NCBI GenBank assembly: GCA_015068305.1
Contig: SVKV01000022.1
Location: 1-32,312 of the forward strand
Length of the DNA stretch: 32,312 nt
Source: Oscillospiraceae bacterium
Lineage (GTDB): Bacteria; Bacillota; Clostridia; Oscillospirales; Oscillospiraceae
Reading direction: 5' to 3'
Notes under the pieces: generated by a model
Seen by the model: only the letters and a program-made list of their open reading frames with translations
Told to the model about the DNA's origin: nothing
Databases searched by the model: none
In this document: positions 24,002 to 31,991 of the stretch, piece after piece
Numbering within the stretch: the stretch's first letter is position 1
How the letters are laid out: each line of letters opens with the position of its first letter
Made by a program: the position numbers and the translations under genes

Positions 24002-24023
24002 AAATATAAAGGAGGAAACTAAA

Positions 24024-25394
24024 ATGAAAAAAGCATTAGCTCTGCTGCTGGCTCTGATCATGGTTCTGTCCCTGGCTGCCTGTGGCGCCAGCGAACCCGC
24101 TCCCGAAGCTCCCAAGGCCGACGCACCCGCTGCCGAGGCTCCCAAGGCTGAAGAACCCGCCGCTCCCGAGGCACCCGCTGCCGAAGAGGGCAAGGTCTTC
24201 AACATCTACGCATGGAACGAAGAGTTCAAGGGCTTCTTCGAGAAGTACTACGAAGTTCCCGAAGGCATCACCGTCAACTGGATCATCACCCCCAATGACG
24301 GCGGCGCATACAGAAACAAGCTGGACGAGGCTCTGCTGAACCAGGCTAACGTCCCCGCCGATGAGAAGATCGACATGTTCCTGCTGGAAGTCGACCACAA
24401 CATCGTGCAGTACGCCAACTCCGAATTCACCCAGGACATTCAGGCTCTGGGCGTGACTGATTTCTCCAACACCTATCCCTACACTGTTCAGGCTGCATCC
24501 GACGCTTCCGGCGTTGTCAAGGGTGTTTCCTTCCAGTGCTGCCCCGCTGCTCTGATCTACCGCCGCTCCATCGCCAAGGACGTTCTGGGCACCGAGGATC
24601 CCGCTGAAGTCCAGGCTAAGCTGGACAGCTGGGAAAAGTTCAATGCTGTGGCTGCTGATGCCAAGGCAAAGGGCTACTACATGACCGCTTCCGACGCAGC
24701 TACCTACCGCGTCTTCTCCGACAACGTCACCGCTCCCTGGGTTGACGAGGCCGGCAACCTGCAGTTCGACGCACAGGTCGAAGCCTGGATGGATCAGGCC
24801 AAGAACTTCTCCGACAACGGCTACACCATCAACACCGGTATCTGGGATGAGCCCTGCACCGCTCAGATGTTCGGCGACGGCAAGACCATGTGCTACTTCG
24901 GACCTGCATGGTACTTCAACTTCTCCATGGGCAACGCACAGGATCCCGAAAAGGGCTGCTACGGCGACTGGGCAATCACCATGGGTCCCCAGGCTCACTT
25001 CTGGGGCGGCACCTGGCTGATGGCTTCCGCTTCTTCCGATAACCCCACCATGCTGGCTGACGTGATGGACACCTTCATCAACGATGAGGAAGTCTGCACC
25101 AACCTGGTTGCCAACGAGGCTCAGTTCTCCAACAACCAGTCCGTCAACGCCAAGTTCGCTGCTGACCCCGAGTACGGCAACGACTTCCTGGGCGGCCAGA
25201 ACGACGTCGCTGTCTTCGTGGAGCTGGCTAAGAACATCAAGTTCGAGAACAAGACCATCTACGACCAGATCATCAACGAGCAGCTGCAGTCCAACTGGAG
25301 AGAGTACTGCCAGGGCAACGTCACCAAGGACGAGGCTATGGCTAACTTCTACAAGGCTATCAACGAGAACTATCCCGAGGTCGTCACTCCCTGA
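24024..25394 (+). CDS. Sugar ABC transporter substrate-binding lipoprotein (CUT1 family)
   Basis: Receptor for oligosaccharide uptake, anchored in the membrane. 456 residues. The signal peptide (1-19) ends in LAAC with Cys20 as lipidation site. Residues 21-55 form a Pro/Ala/Glu/Lys-rich spacer of PxAEAP-like repeats that holds the receptor away from the membrane. The remainder is an SBP family 1 protein beginning VFNIYAWNEEFKGFF, with QMFGDGKTMCYFGPAWY and FWGGTWLMAS typical of the sugar-binding cleft. AAAGGAGG precedes the ATG. Codon use is strongly biased toward a small codon set, as in abundant proteins. The neighbours (GH94, GH1, GH2, two permeases) indicate a beta-glycoside, probably cello-oligosaccharides; the exact sugar is inferred. 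Confidence 0.9.
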   Translation: MKKALALLLALIMVLSLAACGASEPAPEAPKADAPAAEAPKAEEPAAPEAPAAEEGKVFNIYAWNEEFKGFFEKYYEVPEGITVNWIITPNDGGAYRNKLDEALLNQANVPADEKIDMFLLEVDHNIVQYANSEFTQDIQALGVTDFSNTYPYTVQAASDASGVVKGVSFQCCPAALIYRRSIAKDVLGTEDPAEVQAKLDSWEKFNAVAADAKAKGYYMTASDAATYRVFSDNVTAPWVDEAGNLQFDAQVEAWMDQAKNFSDNGYTINTGIWDEPCTAQMFGDGKTMCYFGPAWYFNFSMGNAQDPEKGCYGDWAITMGPQAHFWGGTWLMASASSDNPTMLADVMDTFINDEEVCTNLVANEAQFSNNQSVNAKFAADPEYGNDFLGGQNDVAVFVELAKNIKFENKTIYDQIINEQLQSNWREYCQGNVTKDEAMANFYKAINENYPEVVTP

Positions 25395-25431
25395 TTCCCT
25401 CTGAAATAGTTTGTCGAATCACATAAGTCCG

Positions 25432-25457
25432 TGGGGCAAGGCGCAAGCCTTGCCCCA
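25432..25457 (+). terminator. Strong GNRA-capped stem-loop after the sugar-binding protein gene
   Basis: A perfect 11-bp stem TGGGGCAAGGC / GCCTTGCCCCA capped by a GCAA tetraloop, 37 bases past the stop. Only a weak T-rich stretch follows. It is best read as a partial terminator or mRNA stabiliser that uncouples binding-protein from permease levels. Confidence 0.75.
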
Positions 25458-25483
25458 TCTTGCAAATTGTCTTATTTTGCCTC

Positions 25484-25518
25484 CGCTTCAGAATATGAAG
25501 GCTTCGTATTTTGAAGCG
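25484..25518 (+). promoter_or_regulatory. Leader stem-loop ahead of the first CUT1 permease
   Basis: CGCTTCAGAATA pairs with TATTTTGAAGCG (one G-T pair) around an 11-base loop. The same bases can instead fold as two small tandem hairpins, because CTTC/GAAG occurs three times. It ends 15 bases before the AGGAGGA ribosome site, so it could tune permease translation. No U-tract follows. Confidence 0.4.
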
Positions 25519-25547
25519 AAAACAAAATATGTGAGGAGGAATGTCTT

Positions 25548-26489
25548 TTGAGCAAGCAAAATTCCAGACTTTCCAGACGGAAAAGTATCAGCTATGCAAA
25601 ATGGGGATATCTGTTCATCGCACCTTTTTTCATCATCTATGCGATCTTTACCCTGTACCCCCAGCTTCTGACCATCTACAACAGCTTCTTTGAAAACTAC
25701 CGTTCCGGTCTGCGGCAGGTGGGCCCCACCTTTGTGGGCTTCGAGAACTATGTCAAGCTCTTTACCCCCGATAAGACCGGCTCCATCGACATTCTCAAGT
25801 ACGCCTGGAATACCATCGTTCTCTGGGTGGGCGGCGCCATCCCCCAGATCACCATTGCGCTGCTGCTGGCGATTTTCTTCACCAGCTACCGGCTGAACAT
25901 CCGGGGCCAGCAGTTTTTCAAGACGGTCATTTACATGCCCAATCTGATCATGGCCTCCGCTTTCTCCATGCTGTTTTTTACCCTGTTTTCCACGGTGGGC
26001 CCCATCAACGATCTGCTGCTGAATGCAAGTCTCATACCGGAGCCCTATGATTTCTTCGCCGAGAAGATCTCTGTCCGGGGCCTGATCATGCTGATGAATT
26101 TCCTGCTGTGGTTCGGCAATACCACCATTTTGCTGATGGCCGGTATCATGGGCATCGATCAGACACTCTTTGACGCAGCCCAGATCGACGGTGCCAGCTC
26201 CGTGCAGGTTTTCTTCCGGGTCACTTTGCCGCTGCTGATGCCCATTCTGATCTACACCATCATCACGGCCATGATCGGCGGCCTTCAGATGTTTGATGTT
26301 CCCCAGATCCTGACCAACGGCGGCGGTACCCCCAACCGGACCTCCATGACGCTGATCATGTATCTGAACAATTATCTGAAGACCAGCAAGAATTACGGCA
26401 TGGCCGGTGCCATCTCTGTGATCATTTTCATCATCACCGGTATTCTGAGCCTGTTTGTCTACCGCAGTCTGACCAAGAAAGACAACTAA
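25548..26489 (+). CDS. Sugar ABC transporter permease, UgpA/LacF type (CUT1)
   Basis: Membrane subunit of the oligosaccharide importer. 313 residues from a TTG start seven bases after AGGAGGA; the ATG at 25541 is in another frame. The basic N-terminus is followed by GYLFIAPFFIIYAIFTLYPQLLTIYNSF, the standard first helix of this family. The core helices and the EAA loop DAAQIDGASSVQVFFRVTLP come next, and the C-terminal helix ends in YRSLTKKDN. No ATPase gene accompanies it. In many Firmicutes such permeases share an MsmX-type ATPase encoded elsewhere, which is the likely situation here. Confidence 0.92.
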   Translation: MSKQNSRLSRRKSISYAKWGYLFIAPFFIIYAIFTLYPQLLTIYNSFFENYRSGLRQVGPTFVGFENYVKLFTPDKTGSIDILKYAWNTIVLWVGGAIPQITIALLLAIFFTSYRLNIRGQQFFKTVIYMPNLIMASAFSMLFFTLFSTVGPINDLLLNASLIPEPYDFFAEKISVRGLIMLMNFLLWFGNTTILLMAGIMGIDQTLFDAAQIDGASSVQVFFRVTLPLLMPILIYTIITAMIGGLQMFDVPQILTNGGGTPNRTSMTLIMYLNNYLKTSKNYGMAGAISVIIFIITGILSLFVYRSLTKKDN

Positions 26490-26501
26490 GGAGGTGCGCA
26501 T

Positions 26502-27374
26502 ATGGATGTCCGAAATACCTACGACAGCCGCAAGGCCAAGGTCATGCTGACCGTATCCCGAATCGTTGTATATACCATTCTGATTTTCCTGTCCATCCTG
26601 TGCCTGTTCGCCTTCTGGATGCTGTTTGTCAATGCATCCCGCTCCCACTCGGATCTGCAGGGCGGCTTCCAGCTGCTGCCGGATACCTATTTGCTGAAGA
26701 ATCTGGTCAACGCCTGGAATGATGCTTCCATCAACATCCCCCGGGGCATGCTCAACAGCTTCGTCGTGGCTGGCAGCACGGCCCTGCTGACTACCTACTT
26801 CTCCACGCTGACTGCTTATGGCATCCACGCCTATAACTTCAAGCTGAAGAATCTGGCCTTTACCTTTATCATGGCGGTCATGGTCATTCCCTCCCAGGTT
26901 TCTGCCGTCGGTTTCTATCAGATGTGCGTCAAGCTGGGCTGGACCAACAGCTACCTCCCCCTGGTGCTTCCCAGCATCGCAGCGCCCGTGGTATTCTTCT
27001 ATATGAAGCAGTACATGGAAAGTGTGCTGCCCATGGAAATCGTGGATGCTGCCCGGGTGGACGGTTCCGGTGAGTTCTATACCTTCAACCGGATCATCCT
27101 GCCCATGATGAAGCCTGCCCTGGCTGTGCAGATGATTTTCTCCTTTGTCACCTCCTGGAATAACTACTTCATGCCCGCCCTGATTCTGGACAAGGCAGAA
27201 ATGAAGACTGTCCCGCTGATGATTGCCCAGCTGCGCAGCGCCGACTATTCCAAGTTTGACATGGGTAAGGTCTATATGTTCATTCTCCTTGCCATTCTGC
27301 CCGTGGTGGTCGTTTATATGTTCCTGAGCAAGTACATCATCAAGGGTGTCACCGCCGGTTCTGTCAAGGGATAA
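26502..27374 (+). CDS. Sugar ABC transporter permease, UgpE/LacG type (CUT1)
   Basis: The second membrane subunit, 290 residues. A first helix (IVVYTILIFLSILCLFAFWMLF) is followed by a loop with SDLQGGFQLLPDTYLLKN, five further helices, and the EAA loop VDAARVDGSGEFYTFNRIILP. The C-terminus KYIIKGVTAGSVKG is the family hallmark (normally F-x-x-G-hydrophobic-T-x-G-A-V-K-G). AAGGAGGT lies directly in front of the ATG. It is 12 bases from the first permease and followed by a strong terminator, so the transporter unit ends here. Confidence 0.93.
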   Translation: MDVRNTYDSRKAKVMLTVSRIVVYTILIFLSILCLFAFWMLFVNASRSHSDLQGGFQLLPDTYLLKNLVNAWNDASINIPRGMLNSFVVAGSTALLTTYFSTLTAYGIHAYNFKLKNLAFTFIMAVMVIPSQVSAVGFYQMCVKLGWTNSYLPLVLPSIAAPVVFFYMKQYMESVLPMEIVDAARVDGSGEFYTFNRIILPMMKPALAVQMIFSFVTSWNNYFMPALILDKAEMKTVPLMIAQLRSADYSKFDMGKVYMFILLAILPVVVVYMFLSKYIIKGVTAGSVKG

Positions 27375-27388
27375 TGCCTCAAAACGAT

Positions 27389-27417
27389 GCTCCGCTCTGC
27401 ATTTTGCAGAGCGGAGC
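27389..27417 (+). terminator. Intrinsic terminator of the sugar transporter operon
   Basis: A perfect 12-bp stem GCTCCGCTCTGC / GCAGAGCGGAGC with an ATTTT loop, followed by TTTTATT. It lies 14 bases after the second permease stop. The following 236 bases up to the GH2 gene hold only its leader and control region. Confidence 0.92.
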
Positions 27418-27609
27418 TTTTATTGGGTCAGGGTACCCGATACCGAAATCAGCCACCCGGTTACCGAGCCTCCGGATGGAGCTTCTGCGGTCCCGGTCTG
27501 CTTCAAACCGGCGAATAATTTTTCTGCAGAAATACCAAAAAAAGGAGCCCGGATTCGGGTTGACAGGGGGCAATCTTGTAGATTTTGTGCATTTTTATCC
27601 AAAGAAAAA

Positions 27610-27631
27610 TATGATACACTATAAACGTTCA
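27610..27631 (+). promoter_or_regulatory. Probable -10 and LacI-type operator of the GH2 gene
   Basis: TATGAT (27610-27615) is followed after six bases by TAAACGTTCA (27622-27631), nine of ten bases identical to the palindrome in the lacI leader and in the same place relative to the -10. A -35 is weak (TTGTGC at 27585-27590 with a 19-base spacer). The site suggests the GH2 gene belongs to the same LacI (or CcpA) regulon. Confidence 0.55.
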
Positions 27632-27653
27632 AAAAACCTGAAAGGTGATGACC

Positions 27654-29915
27654 ATGAGAAATATTATCAACATCAACGAAAACTGGAAGTTCATTCGCTC
27701 CGATGCCGGTCTGCCTGCGGCTTATCCCGCCGACTGGATCGATGTGGACCTGCCCCATACCTGGAATGCAGTGGACGGCAATGACGGCAACGGTAGCTAC
27801 TACCGCGGCACCTGCTGGTATGCCAAGACCTTCGAGGCACCCAAGCAGCCGCTTAGTGGCGGCCGGCTGTTCGTGGAATTTGAGGGCGCCAACTCCGAAG
27901 CTACCGTTTATGTCAACGGTCAGAAGGTTTGCTACCATGAGGGCGGCTACTCCACCTTCCGCGCAGATATTACGGACCTGTGTGTCGAGGGCGAGAACCT
28001 GCTGGCAGTTTCCGTTGCCAACGCAGCCAATGACTATGTATATCCCCAGAATGCTGACTTCACCTTCTACGGCGGCCTGTACCGGGATGTGAATCTGATC
28101 AGCGTGCCCAACGCCCATTTTGACCTGGAGTACTACGGCGGCCCCGGCATCATGGTCACCCCCAAGCCCTGCGACTGCGGCGGCGCAAAGTTCGAGGTTG
28201 AGGCCTTTACCAAGAACGTGGACGAGAACTTCACCGTTCAGTATGCCATCTACGACGAAGAGGGCAACGAGGTTGGCTATGCCGTCCGTCCTGCCGACAG
28301 CACCAAGACCGTCATCTGCGTCCCCGATGTCCAGCTGTGGGACTTTGAGAATCCCTATCTGTACACTGTGGTTGCCCAGCTGCAGCGCAGAAATGAGACC
28401 TACGATGAGATCGAAACCAGAGTCGGTGTCCGCTCCTTCTTCTGTGATCCTCAGAAGGGCTTCCATCTCAACGGCGTTCTGACCCCCCTGCGCGGTGTTT
28501 CCCGCCATCAGGATATGGTCTACAAGGGCAATGCTCTGACCGCTGACGAGCACTATGAGGATGCTTACATCATCAAGGAGCTGGGTGCCAACACCATCCG
28601 CCTGGCCCACTATCAGCATTCCCAGTATTTCTACGATGCCTGTGACGAGCTGGGCTTCGCCATCTGGGCTGAGATCCCCTTCATCTCCGTCATGAGCAAG
28701 AATCCCGCCGCCCATCAGAACTGCATCGAGCAGATGAAGGAACTGATCGTTCAGAACTACAACCACCCCTCCATCATGTTCTGGGGCGTTTCCAACGAGA
28801 TCCTCATCGGCGGCATCTCTGAGCAGCTGGTGGAAAACCATAAGGAACTGAATGCTCTGTGCAAGGAAATGGATCCCACCCGTCTGACCACCATCGCCCA
28901 TGTTTCCTTCACCCCCATGGACGGCCCCATGCACTACATCACCGACACCGAAAGCTACAACCACTACTTCGGCTGGTACGGCGGCAAGATGGAAGACAAC
29001 GGCCCCTGGCTGGATAAGTTCCACGCCATGCATCCTTCCATCCCTCTGGGCGTTTCCGAGTACGGCTGTGAAGGCATCATCACCTACCACGGTCCCAATC
29101 CCAAGTGCAAGGACTACTCCGAGGACTACCAGGCTCTGTACCATGAGCATATGGCAAAGGTCCTGGACGAGCGTCCCTGGATCTGGTCCAGCCATGTCTG
29201 GAATATGTTCGACTTCGGCTGCGCAGCCCGTGACGAGGGCGGTGTGGCAGGCCGGAACAACAAGGGTCTTGTGACCATGGACCGGGCCACCAAGAAGGAC
29301 AGCTACTACATCTACAAGGCATACTGGAATCCTGCTCCCATGGTCCACCTCTGCGGCAAGCGCTATGCCCAGCGTGCAGGCGAGACCCGTGAGATCAAGG
29401 TCTACACCAACCAGCCTTCCGTGGAGCTGTATCTGAACGGCAAGAAGGTGGGCGAGGCTGAGGCTGTTGACCACATCTGCAAGTTCGAAGTGGCCCTGGA
29501 AGACGGCTTCAACATCTTCAGAGCTGTGGCCGGTGCCGTCAAGGATACCATGACCATCGAAAAGGTCGAGGTCGAGCCCGAGATCTACACCCTGCCCCAG
29601 ACCGACGACGGCAACGAAGGTGCCGCCAACTGGTTCACCGCCATGGGCGATGTGGAACTGGACGAGGGCCCCATGGAGTTCCCCGAGGGCAAGATGAGCA
29701 TCAAGACCAAACTGATGGACATCTACAAGAATGAAGAGGCCTGGGAGTTCGTCTCCAAGATGATGGGCGGCTTCAAGCTGGGTCCCGATCATCCCATGTG
29801 GAACATGGTGGGCAACTTCAACATGGAGACCCTGATGGGCATGAACGGCGCTCCCGACGAGAAGATGCTGAAGATGCTGAATAAGCAGCTGAACAAATTT
29901 GACATCGTCGAGTAA
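27654..29915 (+). CDS. GH2 glycosidase (beta-galactosidase / beta-glucuronidase superfamily) with extra C-terminal domain
   Basis: A cytoplasmic retaining glycosidase, 753 residues from the ATG at 27654 (AAAGG eight bases upstream; an ATG at 27648 is possible). The order is a GH2 sugar-binding jelly-roll (residues ~1-150, with LPHTWNAVDG, YYRGTCWYAK, FEGANSEATVYVNG), an Ig-like domain (~165-260), and a TIM barrel from GFHLNGVLTPLRGVSRHQD. Acid/base Glu382 lies in GVSNE and nucleophile Glu469 in GVSEYG. After the barrel there is a further sandwich (EIKVYTNQPSVELYLNGKKVG). The last ~75 residues are a Met- and acid-rich helical segment not part of the core GH2 fold. There is no signal peptide. 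Codon bias indicates high expression. Galactosidase activity is the default guess; the actual sugar is unproven. Confidence 0.88.
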   Translation: MRNIININENWKFIRSDAGLPAAYPADWIDVDLPHTWNAVDGNDGNGSYYRGTCWYAKTFEAPKQPLSGGRLFVEFEGANSEATVYVNGQKVCYHEGGYSTFRADITDLCVEGENLLAVSVANAANDYVYPQNADFTFYGGLYRDVNLISVPNAHFDLEYYGGPGIMVTPKPCDCGGAKFEVEAFTKNVDENFTVQYAIYDEEGNEVGYAVRPADSTKTVICVPDVQLWDFENPYLYTVVAQLQRRNETYDEIETRVGVRSFFCDPQKGFHLNGVLTPLRGVSRHQDMVYKGNALTADEHYEDAYIIKELGANTIRLAHYQHSQYFYDACDELGFAIWAEIPFISVMSKNPAAHQNCIEQMKELIVQNYNHPSIMFWGVSNEILIGGISEQLVENHKELNALCKEMDPTRLTTIAHVSFTPMDGPMHYITDTESYNHYFGWYGGKMEDNGPWLDKFHAMHPSIPLGVSEYGCEGIITYHGPNPKCKDYSEDYQALYHEHMAKVLDERPWIWSSHVWNMFDFGCAARDEGGVAGRNNKGLVTMDRATKKDSYYIYKAYWNPAPMVHLCGKRYAQRAGETREIKVYTNQPSVELYLNGKKVGEAEAVDHICKFEVALEDGFNIFRAVAGAVKDTMTIEKVEVEPEIYTLPQTDDGNEGAANWFTAMGDVELDEGPMEFPEGKMSIKTKLMDIYKNEEAWEFVSKMMGGFKLGPDHPMWNMVGNFNMETLMGMNGAPDEKMLKMLNKQLNKFDIVE

Positions 29916-29924
29916 ATTTTATGA

Positions 29925-29961
29925 AAAAACACCCCCCCGGATTCGCCGGGGGGGTGTTTTT
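29925..29961 (+). terminator. Intrinsic terminator after the GH2 gene
   Basis: A long stem of an A-run, CACCCCCCCGG, loop ATTCG, CCGGGGGGGTG and a T-run, starting about nine bases after the stop. The seven-base C and G runs make it very stable and leave a clear U-tract. Confidence 0.95.
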
Positions 29962-30099
29962 ATATGCGGTGGCGGAGGAACTGTGCGGCTGCGGCAGGGA
30001 AGTGCTTTGACCGGTTCCGGAATACCTGCTGCAGAGCGGATTTTATATACAAAAACCAATGGGGGATTTTGGATAAAAAGTAGAAAAAATATTGGGGGA

Positions 30100-30180
30100 T
30101 TGCTATTCTTTGCGGATGCTGTTAAGATAAATACGACTTAATTCGGAAACCGAAATAATAAATTTGAAATCCGAAATAAA
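30100..30180 (+). promoter_or_regulatory. Promoter and operator region of the ROK regulator gene
   Basis: TTGCTA (30100-30105), 17 bases, TAAGAT (30123-30128). Downstream are the palindrome TTCGG-AAA-CCGAA (30142-30154) and two direct copies of CCGAAATAA (30150-30158 and 30171-30179), exactly 21 bases or two helical turns apart, as expected for a dimeric repressor bound twice. The rest of the gap 29962-30099 holds a near-repeat of TGGGGGATT (30060-30068 and 30093-30101) and no gene. Confidence 0.5.
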
Positions 30181-30201
30181 CGGATAAGGAGGGAGCGGGC
30201 T

Positions 30202-31200
30202 TTGCGCAAAAGAGGTCTGAAGGATGTAAAACGCAGAAACCGTCAGGTGGTTGTGGAAGCAGTGATGGAAAACGGCGGACTGTCCCGGGTGGAGATTGCC
30301 CAGAAGACGGAACTTGCTCCCAGTACGGTCACATCCCTTGTGGGGGAACTGCTCAGCGACGGCGTTCTCACGGAAGCGGGAACTGTCATAACGGCGGGCC
30401 GCAGCCGGAAAGAACTGACTGTAAACCCAGCCTATGGAAGTATTGCAGTGATTGAAATCAGCCGGAAGGAAACCTGCGTTACCTGCTTTGATATGCTTCT
30501 TTCTCCGGTCAGAACGGCGGTACTCAGCAAGCGGTATGTTTCCGGCAATGAGCTGCTTTCTCTGATCATTCGGTATATCGACTCCCTTCGGGAGGAGATC
30601 CCGCCGGTTGTGGGCATCGGACTGCTGTTCCAGGAGGATATGCGGGAAAGCGATTTCCGGGTGATGTTCTCCACGTCCCTTTCTTCTGCTACGATCACCC
30701 TTGCGGATGCACTGAAGACCCAGTTCAAGATTCCCATCGAAGAAGAATATTCCCTTACCTATACCGTGACCAATGCGCTTGCAAAGGAAGCGGATGCGGA
30801 CATAAGAAACAGCGCACACATTTCTGTGGGAAGCAGAGTGCTGGCCAACATTACCCTGGAGGGGCAGGAGGTGCCGCTGCGCAGCAATTTCTGCGAGGAG
30901 CTGGCCCTGGTGCTGGACCGGCAGGATTCCCGGCAGAAGGACAGCGCAGGACAGACAGTCGTGCAGTATCTGGCCAATCTGATTACGGTGCTGTGCATGC
31001 TGTTTCCCCTGGATACGGTATTCCTGTCCGGCACACAGTTGCCTGCGGAGGATGCGGTGCAGGAGCTATACCGGCTTGCCAGCGGTAAGATTCCCGGCGG
31101 AAAGATTCCCCAGCTGAAATTTCTGCGTCCCGGGCCCCTGGGAGACGGAAGCCGGGTGCTGGCCCGGCAGGTACTCCGGAAAAGCCTGATGATCCGGTGA
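30202..31200 (+). CDS. ROK-family transcriptional regulator with degenerate kinase domain
   Basis: 332 residues from a TTG start, with AAGGAGGGAG upstream. Residues ~8-75 are a winged helix-turn-helix (RRNRQVVVEAVMENGGLSRVEIAQKTELAPSTVTSLVGELLSDG is represented by its blocks LSRVEIAQ and LAPSTVTSLV). TAGRSRKELTVNP leads into a ROK-like body. The ROK sugar-kinase DxGxT phosphate loop and the zinc-binding CxCGxxGC motif are not visible, so it is a regulator without kinase activity and with a diverged ligand site. It heads an apparent operon with a TIM-barrel protein 22 bases downstream and a transporter gene, and has its own candidate operator array in the leader. Confidence 0.82.
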   Translation: MRKRGLKDVKRRNRQVVVEAVMENGGLSRVEIAQKTELAPSTVTSLVGELLSDGVLTEAGTVITAGRSRKELTVNPAYGSIAVIEISRKETCVTCFDMLLSPVRTAVLSKRYVSGNELLSLIIRYIDSLREEIPPVVGIGLLFQEDMRESDFRVMFSTSLSSATITLADALKTQFKIPIEEEYSLTYTVTNALAKEADADIRNSAHISVGSRVLANITLEGQEVPLRSNFCEELALVLDRQDSRQKDSAGQTVVQYLANLITVLCMLFPLDTVFLSGTQLPAEDAVQELYRLASGKIPGGKIPQLKFLRPGPLGDGSRVLARQVLRKSLMIR

Positions 31201-31222
31201 TTCTTCCCAGGGAGGACATGAT

Positions 31223-31918
31223 ATGAGATTTAAAAATATGATCTGCGGCAATCCATTCAGCCTTGTGGTCAGCCTGCCCTCCAACAATCTGGAACTGGCA
31301 AAGGCTGCGCTGGAAGGCGGTGCCGATGCCATCAAAGTGCACTGCAATGTCTGGCACCGGGCCAGCGGACACACCTTCGGTACTTACGCAGATAACCGGG
31401 AGTTCATCCGGCAGCTGATTGATCTTTGCGGCGATGTGCAGGTGGGACTGATGCCCGGAACTTCGGAAGCCTTCATCACGGAAGAAGAATGCCGGGAGCT
31501 GGAAGACATGGGCCTGAGCTTTGTCAGCGCCTATATCCACCATCTGCCCTGCTTTATGATGGAATCGGAGAAGCTGACCAATGCGGTGGCTATTGACTGG
31601 ACCTATTCCGATTCCACCCTGGATGCTGTGCGGGATTCTGATATCGGGGTCCTGGAATGCTCCATCGTCAAGGGCGAGGCCTACGGCACGGATCTGACTT
31701 ATGCGGATGTGCTTCAGTATCAGCAGATTGTCAAAAAAACCGGCAAGCCCTGTGTGGTTCCCACCCAGAAAAGGATCAGACCCGGTGATGTGAAGCACCT
31801 GTATCGGGCCGGCTGCAGGGCGCTGATGATCGGCGCCGTGGTTACCGGCCAGGAGCCGAGCCCGGAGGCATTCCGGGAAACGGTCCGAGCGTTCCGGAAG
31901 GCTGTGGACGCACTGTAA
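31223..31918 (+). CDS. TIM-barrel protein of unknown specificity, phosphate-binding type
   Basis: 231 residues with GGGAGG in front of the ATG. Strand-helix repeats suit a (beta/alpha)8 barrel: FSLVVSLPSNNLELAKAALEGGADAIKVH near the start, VQVGLMPGT, SFVSAYIHH, KPCVVPTQKRIRPGDVKHLYRAG, and ALMIGAVVTG at the end. GGADAIKVH and the terminal GAVVTG resemble the phosphate-gripping strands of the ribulose-phosphate-binding barrel superfamily (NanE, HisA/HisF, TrpC, ThiE relatives), but I do not recognise the exact family. The company of a ROK-type regulator and a transporter suggests a sugar-phosphate or sugar-acid epimerase or aldolase. I would not assign a reaction. Confidence 0.7.
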   Translation: MRFKNMICGNPFSLVVSLPSNNLELAKAALEGGADAIKVHCNVWHRASGHTFGTYADNREFIRQLIDLCGDVQVGLMPGTSEAFITEEECRELEDMGLSFVSAYIHHLPCFMMESEKLTNAVAIDWTYSDSTLDAVRDSDIGVLECSIVKGEAYGTDLTYADVLQYQQIVKKTGKPCVVPTQKRIRPGDVKHLYRAGCRALMIGAVVTGQEPSPEAFRETVRAFRKAVDAL

Positions 31919-31991
31919 ATCTGTCGCATTCCGCGTAAGCGGCTGTGAATAAACAGGGGAGCAATCCCTAAAAAAAGAAGGAGTAGATACT

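Noticed and set aside
24085..24190. Tandem DNA repeat or CRISPR-like array
   Set aside because: The repetition is a Pro/Ala/Glu codon linker inside the lipoprotein gene, irregular in length and without spacers.
24036..24998. 320-codon open frame antisense to the sugar-binding lipoprotein gene
   Set aside because: Gly/Val-rich shadow of a highly biased gene, no family features.
27420..29792. 790-codon open frame antisense to the GH2 gene
   Set aside because: Long antisense openness follows from the biased codon set of the GH2 gene. The translation is low in motifs, and it crosses the terminator at 27389-27417 region and the leader without a promoter.
29925..29961. Transposon inverted-repeat end
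   Set aside because: The stem is followed by a T-run right after a stop codon and has no target duplication or transposase nearby; it is an intrinsic terminator.
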